Shown: positions 20,626 through 29,539 of the stretch, piece by piece
Numbering within the stretch: position 1 is the stretch's first letter
How the letters are laid out: the number at the start of each line of letters is the position of its first letter
Origin: Acidobacteriota bacterium
GTDB lineage: Bacteria; Acidobacteriota; Terriglobia; Bryobacterales; UBA6623
Direction: 5' to 3'
Assembly (NCBI GenBank): GCA_016125275.1
Contig: WGMB01000002.1
Coordinates: 718,780 to 782,779 of the forward strand
Length of the DNA stretch: 64,000 bases
Notes under the pieces: generated by a model
The model's database searches: none
The model's input: only the letters and a program-made list of their open reading frames with translations
Told to the model about the DNA's origin: nothing
Program-made: the position numbers and the translations under genes

Positions 20626-22548
20626 ATGGTCGACGTGAAGCTCGATTCCAAGATTCCCGCCGGGCCGCTCGAGTCGAAGTGGGACCGGCACCGCCGGGAG
20701 ATGAAGCTCGTCAACCCGGCCAACAAGCGCAAGTTCAAGGTTCTGGTGGTGGGCACGGGACTGGCGGGGGCCTCGGCCGCGGCCACGCTTTCCGAGCTCG
20801 GCTATGAAGTCGACGCCTTCTGCTTCCAGGACAGCCCGCGCCGGGCGCACTCCATCGCCGCACAGGGCGGCATCAACGCCGCCAAGAACTATCCCAACGA
20901 CGGCGATTCGGTCGGCAGGCTCTTCTACGACACCATCAAGGGCGGCGACTTTCGCAGCCGTGAGGCGAACGTCTACCGCCTGGCGCAAGTGTCGAACAAC
21001 ATCATCGACCAGTGCGCGGCGCAGGGCGTGCCGTTCGCCCGCGAGTACGGCGGGCTGCTGACGAACCGCTCGTTCGGCGGCGCGCAGGTCTCCCGCACGT
21101 TCTACGCTCGGGGTCAGACGGGCCAGCAGTTGCTGCTGGGCGCCTATCAGGCGCTGGAGAAGCAGGTCCGCCGCGGCGCGGTGCGAATGCACGCGCGGCA
21201 CGAGATGCTGGACCTGGTGGTGAAGAACGGCAAGGCCGCCGGCATCGTCACCCGCGACTTGGTCAGCGGCAAGATCGAGCGCTGGGCCGGCCACGCCGTG
21301 CTGCTGTGCACCGGCGGCTACGGCAACGTGTTCTTCCTGTCGACGAACGCGATGGGCTGTAACGTGACCGCGGCCTGGAAGGCGCACAAGCGCGGCGCGG
21401 CGTTCGCCAACCCCTGCTATACGCAGATCCACCCGACCTGCATTCCGGTCTCAGGCGATCACCAGTCGAAGCTGACGCTGATGTCGGAGTCGCTGCGCAA
21501 CGACGGCCGCTGCTGGGCCCCGAAGAAGGCCGGCGACAAGCGTCCTCCGAGCGAGATTCCCGACGAGGAGCGCGACTACTACCTGGAGCGCAAGTACCCG
21601 AGCTTCGGCAACCTGGCCCCGCGCGACATCGCCTCGCGGGCGGCCAAGGAAGTCTGTGACGAGGGCCGCGGCGTCGGCCCCGGCGGCAAGGGCGTCTACC
21701 TGGACTTTTCGGCCGCCATCCAGCGGCTCGGCGCCGACGTCATCGAACAGCGCTACGGCAACCTGTTCCAGATGTACGAGAAGATCACCGACGAGAACCC
21801 CTACAAGGTTCCGATGCGGATCTATCCGGCGGTGCACTACACGATGGGCGGGCTGTGGGTGGACTACAACCTGATGTCCACCATCCCGGGCCTGCACGTG
21901 CTGGGCGAAGCGAACTTCTCCGACCACGGCGCGAACCGCCTGGGCGCGAGCGCGCTGATGCAAGGGCTGGCCGACGGCTACTTCGTAATCCCCTACACGC
22001 TGGGCCACTACCTGGCGACCGAGAAACCGGAGCTGGTTTCGACCGACGCGCCGGAGTTCCAGGCCGCCGAAGCCGACGTGACCGGGCGCATCGACAAGCT
22101 GTTCAACGTGAAGGGCGACCGCTCGGCCTTCGCGATGCACAAGGAGCTGGGCAAGATCGTCTGGGAGAAGTGCGGCATGGCGCGCGACCGCGCCGGCCTG
22201 CAGCAGGCCCTCCAGGAGATTCCTGCCTTGCGCGAGGAGTTCTGGCAGAGCGTTCGCGTGCCGGGCTCGAACGCGGAATTCAACCAATCGCTCGAATACG
22301 CCTTGCGGACGGCGGACTTCCTGGAGTTCGCCGAGCTGATGTGCCTGGACGCGCTGCATCGCGAGGAGTCCTGCGGCGGCCACTTCCGGACCGAGTACCA
22401 GACCGACGACGGCGAGGCCAAGCGCAACGACGCGGACTTCGCCTACGTGGCCGGCTGGGAGTACACCGGCGACTTCGGCAAGCCGAAGCTGCACAAGGAG
22501 CCGCTCGAGTTCGAGAATGTCGCGCTCGCCACGCGCAGCTACAAGTAG
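20626..22548 (+). CDS. sdhA: Succinate dehydrogenase flavoprotein subunit
   Basis: 640-aa catalytic subunit that oxidises succinate to fumarate with covalent FAD. Seen: the FAD-binding [15 protein letters not shown], the [15 protein letters not shown] segment that carries the flavinylated His, and the active-site region [17 protein letters not shown]. It begins on the base after sdhC ends. It belongs to the b558-type three-subunit enzyme; reverse (fumarate reductase) operation cannot be excluded from sequence. Confidence 0.98.
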   Translation: MVDVKLDSKIPAGPLESKWDRHRREMKLVNPANKRKFKVLVVGTGLAGASAAATLSELGYEVDAFCFQDSPRRAHSIAAQGGINAAKNYPNDGDSVGRLFYDTIKGGDFRSREANVYRLAQVSNNIIDQCAAQGVPFAREYGGLLTNRSFGGAQVSRTFYARGQTGQQLLLGAYQALEKQVRRGAVRMHARHEMLDLVVKNGKAAGIVTRDLVSGKIERWAGHAVLLCTGGYGNVFFLSTNAMGCNVTAAWKAHKRGAAFANPCYTQIHPTCIPVSGDHQSKLTLMSESLRNDGRCWAPKKAGDKRPPSEIPDEERDYYLERKYPSFGNLAPRDIASRAAKEVCDEGRGVGPGGKGVYLDFSAAIQRLGADVIEQRYGNLFQMYEKITDENPYKVPMRIYPAVHYTMGGLWVDYNLMSTIPGLHVLGEANFSDHGANRLGASALMQGLADGYFVIPYTLGHYLATEKPELVSTDAPEFQAAEADVTGRIDKLFNVKGDRSAFAMHKELGKIVWEKCGMARDRAGLQQALQEIPALREEFWQSVRVPGSNAEFNQSLEYALRTADFLEFAELMCLDALHREESCGGHFRTEYQTDDGEAKRNDADFAYVAGWEYTGDFGKPKLHKEPLEFENVALATRSYK

Positions 22549-22569
22549 CGAGAAGGAGACGACAGAGCC

Positions 22570-23316
22570 ATGGAACTCACACTCAACGTCTGGCGCCAAA
22601 AAAACGCCTCCGACAAAGGGCAATTCGTCACCTACAAAGCGACCGACGTGACTCCGGACATGAGCTTTCTGGAGATGCTCGACGTCGTCAACGAAGACCT
22701 GATCGCCAAGGGCGAGGAGCCGATCGCCTTCGACCATGATTGCCGCGAAGGCATTTGCGGGATGTGCTCGCTGGTGATCGACGGCGTCCCCCACGGCCCC
22801 GACCGCTCGACTACGACCTGCCAGTTACACATGCGGCGCTTCAAGAACGGCGAGACGATCACAATCGAGCCGTTCCGGGCGTCCGCCTTCCCGGTCGTCC
22901 GCGACTTGGTGGTGGATCGCTCCTCGTTCGACCGCATCATCCAGGCCGGCGGCTACGTCACGGTCAACACCGGCGGCGCGCCGGACGCGAACCTGATCCC
23001 GGTCCCCAAGGTGGAGGCCGATCAGGCCTTTGACGCGGCCGCCTGCATCGGCTGCGGGGCCTGCGTGGCGGCCTGCAAGAACGCCTCGGCGTCACTGTTC
23101 ACTTCGGCCAAGCTCGCCCACATGGCGCACGTGCCGCAGGGCCAGGCCGAGCGCAAGCGGCGCGTGACGGCGATGGTCGAGGCGATGGACGCCGAAGGCT
23201 TTGGAAGCTGCACGAACACCTACGACTGCGAGGCGGCCTGCCCGAAGGACATCTCGGTGAAGTACATCGCCGAGATGAACCGGGACTACCGCGTGGCGGT
23301 CCTGTCGAGCGAGTAG
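22570..23316 (+). CDS. sdhB: Succinate dehydrogenase iron-sulfur subunit
   Basis: 248 aa. The N-terminal domain carries the 2Fe-2S ligands ([10 protein letters not shown] ... TTTCQ). The C-terminal domain has [13 protein letters not shown] and CEAACPKDI for the 4Fe-4S and 3Fe-4S centres. It relays electrons from SdhA to the membrane subunit. AAGGAG at 22553-22558 precedes the ATG. It ends the sdhCAB operon; mutY follows after 18 bases. Confidence 0.98.
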   Translation: MELTLNVWRQKNASDKGQFVTYKATDVTPDMSFLEMLDVVNEDLIAKGEEPIAFDHDCREGICGMCSLVIDGVPHGPDRSTTTCQLHMRRFKNGETITIEPFRASAFPVVRDLVVDRSSFDRIIQAGGYVTVNTGGAPDANLIPVPKVEADQAFDAAACIGCGACVAACKNASASLFTSAKLAHMAHVPQGQAERKRRVTAMVEAMDAEGFGSCTNTYDCEAACPKDISVKYIAEMNRDYRVAVLSSE

Positions 23317-23334
23317 GGTCGTGAACCGCAAGCC

Positions 23335-24360
23335 GTGAACCGTGAGCCGTGGAGTCGGCTGCTGCGCTGGTACGCCCGCGCCAAACGCGACCTGCCCTGG
23401 CGCCGGACGCGCGATCCCTACCGCATCTGGATCTCGGAGATCATGCTCCAGCAGACCCGTGTGGAAGCGGTTCTGGGCTACTACCAGCGATTTCTGGAAC
23501 GCTTTCCCACCGTGGAAGCCCTGGCCGTGGCGCCCGAGCCGGAGCTGCTCGACGCCTGGGCAGGGCTGGGCTACTACCGCCGCGCCCGCATGGTGCAGAC
23601 CGCGGCCCGGTCAATCGTGGAACAGGGCGGCTTTCCCACCGACTACGAGGGCATCCGGGTGCTCTCCGGCATTGGAGATTACACCGCGGCGGCCGTCGCC
23701 TCGATCGCCTTCGAGCTGCCGCACGCCGTGCTGGACGGCAACGTGGCGCGGGTCGGCGCGAGGCTCACCAACGAAGCTCGCGACGTAACGCGCGCGCCGG
23801 TTCGCCGCGCACTCCAGGCGCTGGTGCAGGGCTGGATCGAGCAGACCCGGCCGGGCGAGCGCGGCGACCTCAACCAAGCCCTGATGGAGCTCGGCGCGAC
23901 GGTCTGCACGCCCAAGAGCCCGCGCTGCCTGCTGTGCCCCATCAGCGCCGACTGCGCCGCTCGCAAGGAAGGGGTCCAGGAGCAGCGGCCCGTCAAGCGC
24001 GCCAAGGCGCCGCAGCAGAAGCTCTTCCTCATCGTGGCGCTGGTGGAAAAGAACGGCCGGCTGCTGATGCGGCAGAGGCCGGCCGACGAGGCCATCATGC
24101 CGGGTTTCTGGGAGCTGCCCCAGGCCATGGGTCCTCGCTTCGACCCCGATTGCCTGGCCGGATTGGGCCTCGAAGTCGGAGAAATGCAGGGTGAATTCCG
24201 GCACGGCATCACGACCCGAGACTTTCGTGGCCAAGTCCACGCCGCCGCCCTGCGGGGCGAGCGTGACCCCGATTACGTCTGGCTCGGCCCCTCCGAGCGC
24301 GAAAGTCTGCCCCTGACGACCATCACAAAAAAAGCCCTGCGCGCCGCCAAAATCTTGTAA
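23335..24360 (+). CDS. mutY: A/G-specific adenine glycosylase
   Basis: 341-aa base-excision repair enzyme that removes adenine mispaired with 8-oxoguanine. Catalytic Glu35 (WISEIMLQQT) and Asp134 (LDGNVARV) are present. The 4Fe-4S cysteines are C191, C198, C201 and C207. A C-terminal NUDIX-like domain follows (MRQRPADEAIMPGFWELPQ). The start is GTG at 23335, within a short repeated sequence (GTGAACCG / GTGAGCCG). It follows sdhB closely and may be cotranscribed. Confidence 0.96.
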   Translation: MNREPWSRLLRWYARAKRDLPWRRTRDPYRIWISEIMLQQTRVEAVLGYYQRFLERFPTVEALAVAPEPELLDAWAGLGYYRRARMVQTAARSIVEQGGFPTDYEGIRVLSGIGDYTAAAVASIAFELPHAVLDGNVARVGARLTNEARDVTRAPVRRALQALVQGWIEQTRPGERGDLNQALMELGATVCTPKSPRCLLCPISADCAARKEGVQEQRPVKRAKAPQQKLFLIVALVEKNGRLLMRQRPADEAIMPGFWELPQAMGPRFDPDCLAGLGLEVGEMQGEFRHGITTRDFRGQVHAAALRGERDPDYVWLGPSERESLPLTTITKKALRAAKIL

Positions 24361-24418
24361 CGCGATTCAACGCGCCGCGTCGAAACCCCAACGTTCGTTT
24401 CAGGGTTAGGGAAAAATC

Positions 24419-25831
24419 ATGCTGCAACTTCGCCTGGATCGGGCGGCTGTGGCCGCCGTCGTTGGTCTTTTCTTCGGATTTCCTCTCTATCTGGTCTCCG
24501 AGCCTACCGGCCCGGAGAGCCGTTCGACGGGAGGCAATTTCCCCAATGAGAGCAGTTGCGCCCGTGGCGACTGCCACGGAGGGACGCTCAATAGCGGGCC
24601 GGGCTCGGTGTCGATCACGATCGACGGCCAGCCCGCCTCGCAGTATCGCTACCAGCCGGGCGCGACCGTGCCGGTGGTGGTGACGGTCAGCGATCCGACC
24701 AAGGTTCGCTGGGGGTTTCAAGCGACGGCGCGATCCGCCGACGGCTGCCTGCAGGCCGGGACGTTCGGCGTCTCTCCGAATGAGCAGAACGTCCAGATCA
24801 TCACCGACGTCGCCACGCCGCAGGGCTGCTCGGGCTCGACGATCGAGTTTCCGGAGCACAACTTCCCCAAGGCCGGCGGGACCGAGGCGAGCTTCGAGTT
24901 CCGCTGGACAGCGCCGGCCGACGGCTTCGGCCTGGTGCGCTTCGCGGCCGCGGGCAACGCCGCCAACGGCAACAACCAGAAGACCGGCGACAACATCTAC
25001 TCGGTAGAAGCGAGCATCGAGCCGCAGGGAGGGCTGCCTCCCCAGCCGGCCATCAGCGCTGGCGGCGTGGTGCTGGCCAACCTGTCGCCCCAGATCGCCA
25101 AGGTGTCCCCGCGCGCCATCGCCTCGGTCTTCGGGGCCGACTTCACCGACCAGACCGCGCTGGCGCCGGAGGTGGACGCTAACGGAAACGTCGCGAAGAA
25201 GCTGGGAGGAAGCTGCGTGGAGGTCGACGGGGAGCGCGCACCGCTGTTCGCAATGGTGCCGACGCAGGCAAACTTCCAGACGCCGGAGAACGTGGCGGCC
25301 AACGGCGAATCGGTGCAGGTGGTCGTGATCCGCAACTGCGACGCGGCCCTGGAGACGCGCAGCGAGCCCCAGTTGGTGGAGTCGCAGCTCTGGGCGCCCG
25401 GCTTCTTCGTGTTTCCGCAGTTCGGCGGAGCCGAGGGGGCGAACCCGATCGCGGCGTTGCACGGCGGCGGACCGAACGTAGTGGCGCCGCAGGGGCTCTT
25501 TGCGGATACGCCGACGCAGACGTTCTCACCGGCCGCCGAGGGCGAGTTCGTGAGCCTGTTCCTGACCGGGCTGGGACCGACCGATCCGCCCTTCGCGGCC
25601 GGGGAAATTCCGGGCGAAGTAGCGAGCGTCACCTTCCCGGTGGAGGTCTCGATCGGCGGCGTCGCCTTGGCGCCGGCGGACATCTTCTACGTGGGCGTTG
25701 CGCCGTGCTGCGCCGGGTTGTATCAGGCCGTGGTGAAGATTCCCGAAGGCGTCGGCGCCGGCAATCACGAGGTGGTCTTTCGCATCAATGACGTGGAGAC
25801 GCCGCCGGGGCCGTTCGTGACGGTCCAGTAG
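24419..25831 (+). CDS. Secreted Reeler-like / Solibacter C-terminal domain protein
   Basis: 470 aa with a signal-like N-terminus. Residues about 30-200 resemble the choice-of-anchor V/Reeler-like module with SSCARGDCHGG; here the Cys spacing is CX4CH rather than CX2CH. Residues about 210-470 are the Solibacter C-terminal domain (TIGR03437 type): repeated immunoglobulin-like strands with LFLTGLGPTDPPFAAGE and VEVSIGGVALAPADIFYVG. Probably surface-exposed or secreted; function unknown. It converges on the sulfatase gene, with a strong stem-loop between. Confidence 0.8.
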   Translation: MLQLRLDRAAVAAVVGLFFGFPLYLVSEPTGPESRSTGGNFPNESSCARGDCHGGTLNSGPGSVSITIDGQPASQYRYQPGATVPVVVTVSDPTKVRWGFQATARSADGCLQAGTFGVSPNEQNVQIITDVATPQGCSGSTIEFPEHNFPKAGGTEASFEFRWTAPADGFGLVRFAAAGNAANGNNQKTGDNIYSVEASIEPQGGLPPQPAISAGGVVLANLSPQIAKVSPRAIASVFGADFTDQTALAPEVDANGNVAKKLGGSCVEVDGERAPLFAMVPTQANFQTPENVAANGESVQVVVIRNCDAALETRSEPQLVESQLWAPGFFVFPQFGGAEGANPIAALHGGGPNVVAPQGLFADTPTQTFSPAAEGEFVSLFLTGLGPTDPPFAAGEIPGEVASVTFPVEVSIGGVALAPADIFYVGVAPCCAGLYQAVVKIPEGVGAGNHEVVFRINDVETPPGPFVTVQ

Positions 25832-25839
25832 CGGCATCA

Positions 25840-25865
25840 GAGGCCGGACAGAAATGTCCGGCCTC
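25840..25865. terminator. Bidirectional stem-loop between convergent genes
   Basis: GAGGCCGGACA and TGTCCGGCCTC form a perfect 11-bp stem closed by a GAAA tetraloop. It lies exactly between the ends of the Solibacter-domain gene (25831) and the sulfatase gene (25868). T-tracts are weak on both sides, but position and stability support a shared terminator. Confidence 0.75.
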
Positions 25866-25867
25866 AC

Positions 25868-27322
25868 TTAGCGGATTGCTTTGTCCGGGGGCTCCATGCG
25901 CAGCACGGCGTCCACGGGCATGTCCGCGCCGGTATCGCCGGTCTCTTTCAGCAATCGGTCCAGCTCGGCTTTCAGCTCCTCCAGCTTGGACTGCGAGCCC
26001 GGGTCGTCGATCAGGTTGTTCTTCTCGAGCGGATCGACGGCCAAGTGGTAGAGCTCGGCCTTGTGGGTCTCCGGACGGCCGGGCCCGTTGGGGTAGTGCA
26101 CATACTTCCAGTCGTCGGTGCGCACGCCGCGGACGTTCGGCGTGTAGGGAAACTGCGTCTCGAAGTTGTACTCATAGAGCCAGCTCTTGCGCCAATCCGG
26201 GTCCTCGCCGGTGGAGACCAAGCGCTTGAAGCTGTGTCCCTGCGCGCCCGGCAGCGGAGGCAGGCCGCAGATGTCGACCACCGACGGGGCCACGTCGATG
26301 TTGAGAACCTGCTGCTCGATCACCCGCGGCTGCGCGATCAGCGGCGGGTAGCGCGCCAGCAGGGGGACGCGAATGGACTCCTCCCACATGGTCCGCTTGT
26401 CGATGGAGGCGTGCTCGCCCAGCAGAAAGCCGTTGTCCCCGGCGAAGATGATCAACGTGTCGTCGAGCCGTCCCGCCTTCGCCAGCGCCTCGTAGACGCG
26501 GCCCACGGAATCGTCCACCGAAAGGATCGTGGCGTAGTAGTTGCGGATGAACTTGCCGAAGTCCTCGAGACCGTAGAGGTTGCCGTCGATGCCGTGCCAG
26601 GTGGCGATGCGGTCTTCTACCCACTGCGGCAAGGGATCGAGCAGGCGGGCCGTTTCGGGTTCGGTGGCGGGAATGTCGTCGAAGGCGTGCTCGTAGGGCT
26701 TGTCGGGAATCCAGACCCCGTGCGGCGCTTTGTGGCCCAGGCAAAGCAGAAAGGGCTTGTCGTGCGGCTGCGAGAGCCAGTCGACCGCGAAGTCCGTGAC
26801 CACGTTGGTGTAGTAGCCGGGGACCTCGCGGCGCTCGCCGTTGACGTTGAAGGTCGTATCCCAGTAGGTTCCCTGCCCTTTGTGGCTGATCCAGTAGTCG
26901 AAGCCCGGGCGCTTCTCGTCGTTGTCCTCGCCCATGTGCCACTTGCCGATATAGGCGGTCTCGTAGCCGGCGTCGTGCAGCGCCACCGGAAAGCTCGGCA
27001 GGTCGACCGGGTACTCGGTGAAGTTGTTGAGCACGCCGTGGCTGTGGGCGTAGCGTCCGGAGAGAAAGCTGGCGCGCGACGGCGAGCACAGCGAGGTGGT
27101 CACGAAGGCGTTGGCGAAACGCACGCCTTCATTGGCGATGCGGTCGAGGTTGGGCGTCTTGAGAAAGGGATGCCCAGCCGCCGAGAGCGCGTCCCAGCGC
27201 TGGTCGTCGGTGAGGATGAAGACGACGTTGGGACGAGCGGCGGTCTCCGGCTGGGGCGACGAGCAGGCCGCGGCGGTCAGCGACGCGGCGCCGATGCGGA
27301 GAAAGTCTCTACGGTTGATCAT
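25868..27322 (-). CDS. Sulfatase, exported lipoprotein
   Basis: 484-aa alkaline-phosphatase-superfamily sulfatase. The N-terminus has Tat-like RRDFLRIG and a lipobox ending at Cys20 (LTAAAC). Metal residues D39-D40 (ILTDDQRW) and the formylglycine motif C79-S-P-S-R83 are intact, so it needs a sulfatase-maturing enzyme that is not in this window. It should hydrolyse sulfate esters outside the cytoplasmic membrane; the substrate is unknown. An 8-bp inverted repeat lies directly before its start. Confidence 0.93.
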   Translation of the reverse strand: MINRRDFLRIGAASLTAAACSSPQPETAARPNVVFILTDDQRWDALSAAGHPFLKTPNLDRIANEGVRFANAFVTTSLCSPSRASFLSGRYAHSHGVLNNFTEYPVDLPSFPVALHDAGYETAYIGKWHMGEDNDEKRPGFDYWISHKGQGTYWDTTFNVNGERREVPGYYTNVVTDFAVDWLSQPHDKPFLLCLGHKAPHGVWIPDKPYEHAFDDIPATEPETARLLDPLPQWVEDRIATWHGIDGNLYGLEDFGKFIRNYYATILSVDDSVGRVYEALAKAGRLDDTLIIFAGDNGFLLGEHASIDKRTMWEESIRVPLLARYPPLIAQPRVIEQQVLNIDVAPSVVDICGLPPLPGAQGHSFKRLVSTGEDPDWRKSWLYEYNFETQFPYTPNVRGVRTDDWKYVHYPNGPGRPETHKAELYHLAVDPLEKNNLIDDPGSQSKLEELKAELDRLLKETGDTGADMPVDAVLRMEPPDKAIR

Positions 27323-27323
27323 G

Positions 27324-27359
27324 GGCTGCGGGGACAGCCGTCACGGTATCACCGCAGCC
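27324..27359. promoter_or_regulatory. Inverted repeat upstream of the sulfatase gene
   Basis: GGCTGCGG (27324-27331) and CCGCAGCC (27352-27359) are perfect 8-base arms separated by 20 bases, ending 1 base from the sulfatase start codon. It could be an operator or a leader hairpin covering the ribosome entry site. Confidence 0.35.
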
Positions 27360-27400
27360 GAATCGATGGCAATTCGCGCTCGGGACCCCCAACACACTGC

Positions 27401-28192
27401 TTAGTTGGAGGCGCCGAACGGAATCGGGAGCCCCAGCGGCCCGGTGGTGGTCGAGTTGGTGTTTTGGTTCGTCGACGGCCGCCGTTGGGGCGCGGTGCGC
27501 GTGGGACGCGACAGGGCGTTGTCGAAGGTCAGCTCTTCGGGCGTGAAGTCCATGTCGCGGTCGAGCACCATCTCGAGCTGGGTGCCCTGCTCGAGCACCG
27601 CGTCCGGCCCGCGCGTCAGCAGCACGCCAGCCAAGCCCGCCGCTGCGCCGACAGCCGAGCCCATGCCCAGGCCGCGGATGGGGTTGCCGCCGGCCGCGCC
27701 CGCGATCACGCCGACGCCTGCTCCGGTGGAGGCGGCTCCGGCCACGGTCTTGGCGTCATCGCCCTTGCCGCCTTGCCCCTTGATCTCGCCGCTCTCGCGG
27801 TCGAGGGTCTCCTCGGAGGTCCCTTCCAAAGCGCCCAGGCTGCCGCGGAAGTCGCGGATCACGCCGTTGGGCAGGATCATCTGCTCGAAGACGATGTGCA
27901 TCTCGGCCTTGCCCTTCACGCGTCCGGCGCGTTTGACCTCGGTCACCTGGCCGGTGACGTAAGCCCCTGCGGGAATGACGATGCGGCCGTCGAGGGCAAC
28001 GGGAAAGACGCTCTCCAGATAGATCCGGTCCCCCGGAGCGGAGTTCTTGGTGCTGACGGAGTTGATCAGAGCCAGGGGGATGCGGGTGCCGCGCGGGATG
28101 ACGATGTCGCCCTCGGGCGGCTCGGTCCGTTCGATGAGCTGCGCAGGAAGCGCGGGGAACAGCAGCAGAAAACAGAGAGCGAAGCGGCGCAT
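27401..28192 (-). CDS. Exported glycine-zipper protein, VirB10/TrbI-like beta region
   Basis: 263 aa with a signal peptide (MRRFALCFLLLFPALPAQ). The N-terminal part (IPRGTRIPLAL, GRIVIPAGAYVTGQV) resembles the beta domain of VirB10/TrbI-like proteins. A glycine/alanine-rich hydrophobic stretch (GAGVGVIAGAAGG, GSAVGAAAGLAGVLL) could insert in a membrane. The tail is Thr/Asn-rich. No conjugation genes are present, so a stand-alone envelope role is likely. The frame is open to 28285, but the signal peptide marks the start. A -10-like TATTCT lies 27 bases upstream (28225-28220, minus strand). Confidence 0.6.
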   Translation of the reverse strand: MRRFALCFLLLFPALPAQLIERTEPPEGDIVIPRGTRIPLALINSVSTKNSAPGDRIYLESVFPVALDGRIVIPAGAYVTGQVTEVKRAGRVKGKAEMHIVFEQMILPNGVIRDFRGSLGALEGTSEETLDRESGEIKGQGGKGDDAKTVAGAASTGAGVGVIAGAAGGNPIRGLGMGSAVGAAAGLAGVLLTRGPDAVLEQGTQLEMVLDRDMDFTPEELTFDNALSRPTRTAPQRRPSTNQNTNSTTTGPLGLPIPFGASN

Positions 28193-28297
28193 GGCGGTCG
28201 ACCTTGTTCGGTTGGACCTAGAATACTCCCGGTCGGTTCCGACGCAGCCCGTTAAATCCGTGTAAAAGCGAACAGAAGGGCGCACTTGGGGCTTCGC

Positions 28298-29539
28298 TCA
28301 CATCGCGTCGTCGAGGTCTCCGGTCAGCAGCATCCCTTCGATGACCACCGCCGCCTGCCAGACGCGGTTGAGGGCTCGGACGTAGTCGCGCTGCAGCTCG
28401 AACCAGCCGCGCTGCGCAATCAGGGCCTGGGGATAGGCCGCGGCCATGCGCTGAAAGCCGGCCATCTGCAGCCGGTAAGCCTCTTCGGCGCGGGGCAGCA
28501 TCTCCTCCCGATAGCGCTTGGCCAGGATGGCGGAGGAGGCGAACTCGGCGTAGACGGCGGCCAAGCGTTCGTGCAGTGAGAGCTTCACCCACTCGGCTTC
28601 GGCGCGGGCGCCCTCGAGCTCAGCCTTGGCGGCGGCGATGCCGGCCCGGTTGCGGTTGAACAGGGGCAGGTCGACGCCGACCTGAAAGAAGGCCTCCCGG
28701 CCGATGGGCTGGCCGCGGATGAAGATGGCGGGGTTGTGGCGAAAGCCGCCCTCGGCCTTGATGTCGGGCACGACCTGGGCCCGCTCGCGATCCACGCGCG
28801 CTTCGGCGCGGGCGATCTCGGCGGCGGCGTGGTCGAGCTCGGGGCTCTCGGCGAGGATTCTCTCGATAGCGTCCTGGTGGGTCAGGACCGGCAGCTCCTC
28901 GAGCGCCCCGGCGAGATCGCGCCGAGCCATGGCAGGGTCTCCCATGGCGGCGGCCAGTTGACGCCAAAGCGACTCCTGCTCCAGGCGGGCCTGCTCGAGA
29001 GCCATCTCCGCGCCCTGCGCCTCGATCTCGGCCTGCAACAAGTCCGGCCGGTCCGCTTGGCCGACATTGGCGAGCTGCCGGGTCACCGTCACGGCTTCGC
29101 GGGCCACGCCGGCCAGGCGGGTCTGCACCTCCACCAAGCGTCCGGCGGCCAGGGCGGCGTAGAACAGGGCCCGCATGTGGTTGAGGGCCCGCTGCCGCTG
29201 CGCGTCGAGATCAGCCTCTGCGGCGCTGCGCTCGTGCTCGCGGACGCGCTGTTCGAGGCTGAGCTTGCCGCCGGTGACGATGCGTTGCTCGATGAAGGCG
29301 CCGAACTCGCCGCCGCGCAGCTCGGGGACGCGGCTGAGCTCGTCGCCGGTGGCCCCGATGGTGGGGTTGGGATAGCGGCCGGCCTGCTTGCGGCGCGCCT
29401 CGGCGGCGTCCACGGCGGCGGCGACCTTGCGCAACGAGGGGTGCCTTTCGAGCGTGATGGCCTCGGCGTCGGCGAGGGTGAGCGGCTCTTGCGCCGGGCA
29501 GAGGGCGGCTGCGCAGAGAAGCAGGAGGAGGCCTCTCAT
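28298..29539 (-). CDS. TolC-family outer-membrane efflux protein
   Basis: 413 aa with a signal peptide (MRGLLLLLCAAALCPAQ). It has the two-fold repeated coiled-coil/beta-strand plan of TolC/CusC: LTLADAEAITLERHPSLRKVAAAVDAAEARR in halves, long Ala/Glu/Arg-rich helices and the second repeat AIERILAESPELDHAAAEIA. It overlaps the multicopper oxidase gene by 4 bases (ATGA), which implies translational coupling and a role in copper handling. The inner-membrane pump and adaptor expected of a tripartite system are not adjacent. Confidence 0.9.
   Translation of the reverse strand: MRGLLLLLCAAALCPAQEPLTLADAEAITLERHPSLRKVAAAVDAAEARRKQAGRYPNPTIGATGDELSRVPELRGGEFGAFIEQRIVTGGKLSLEQRVREHERSAAEADLDAQRQRALNHMRALFYAALAAGRLVEVQTRLAGVAREAVTVTRQLANVGQADRPDLLQAEIEAQGAEMALEQARLEQESLWRQLAAAMGDPAMARRDLAGALEELPVLTHQDAIERILAESPELDHAAAEIARAEARVDRERAQVVPDIKAEGGFRHNPAIFIRGQPIGREAFFQVGVDLPLFNRNRAGIAAAKAELEGARAEAEWVKLSLHERLAAVYAEFASSAILAKRYREEMLPRAEEAYRLQMAGFQRMAAAYPQALIAQRGWFELQRDYVRALNRVWQAAVVIEGMLLTGDLDDAM

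Noticed and set aside
23318..23350. GTGAACCG/GTGAGCCG direct repeats as a regulatory array
   Set aside because: They lie over the mutY start codon, are only two to three copies of irregular spacing, and can be explained by coding sequence.
27401..28192. Conjugation (VirB10/TrbI) component
   Set aside because: Only a weak resemblance of the beta region; no other type IV secretion genes are present.
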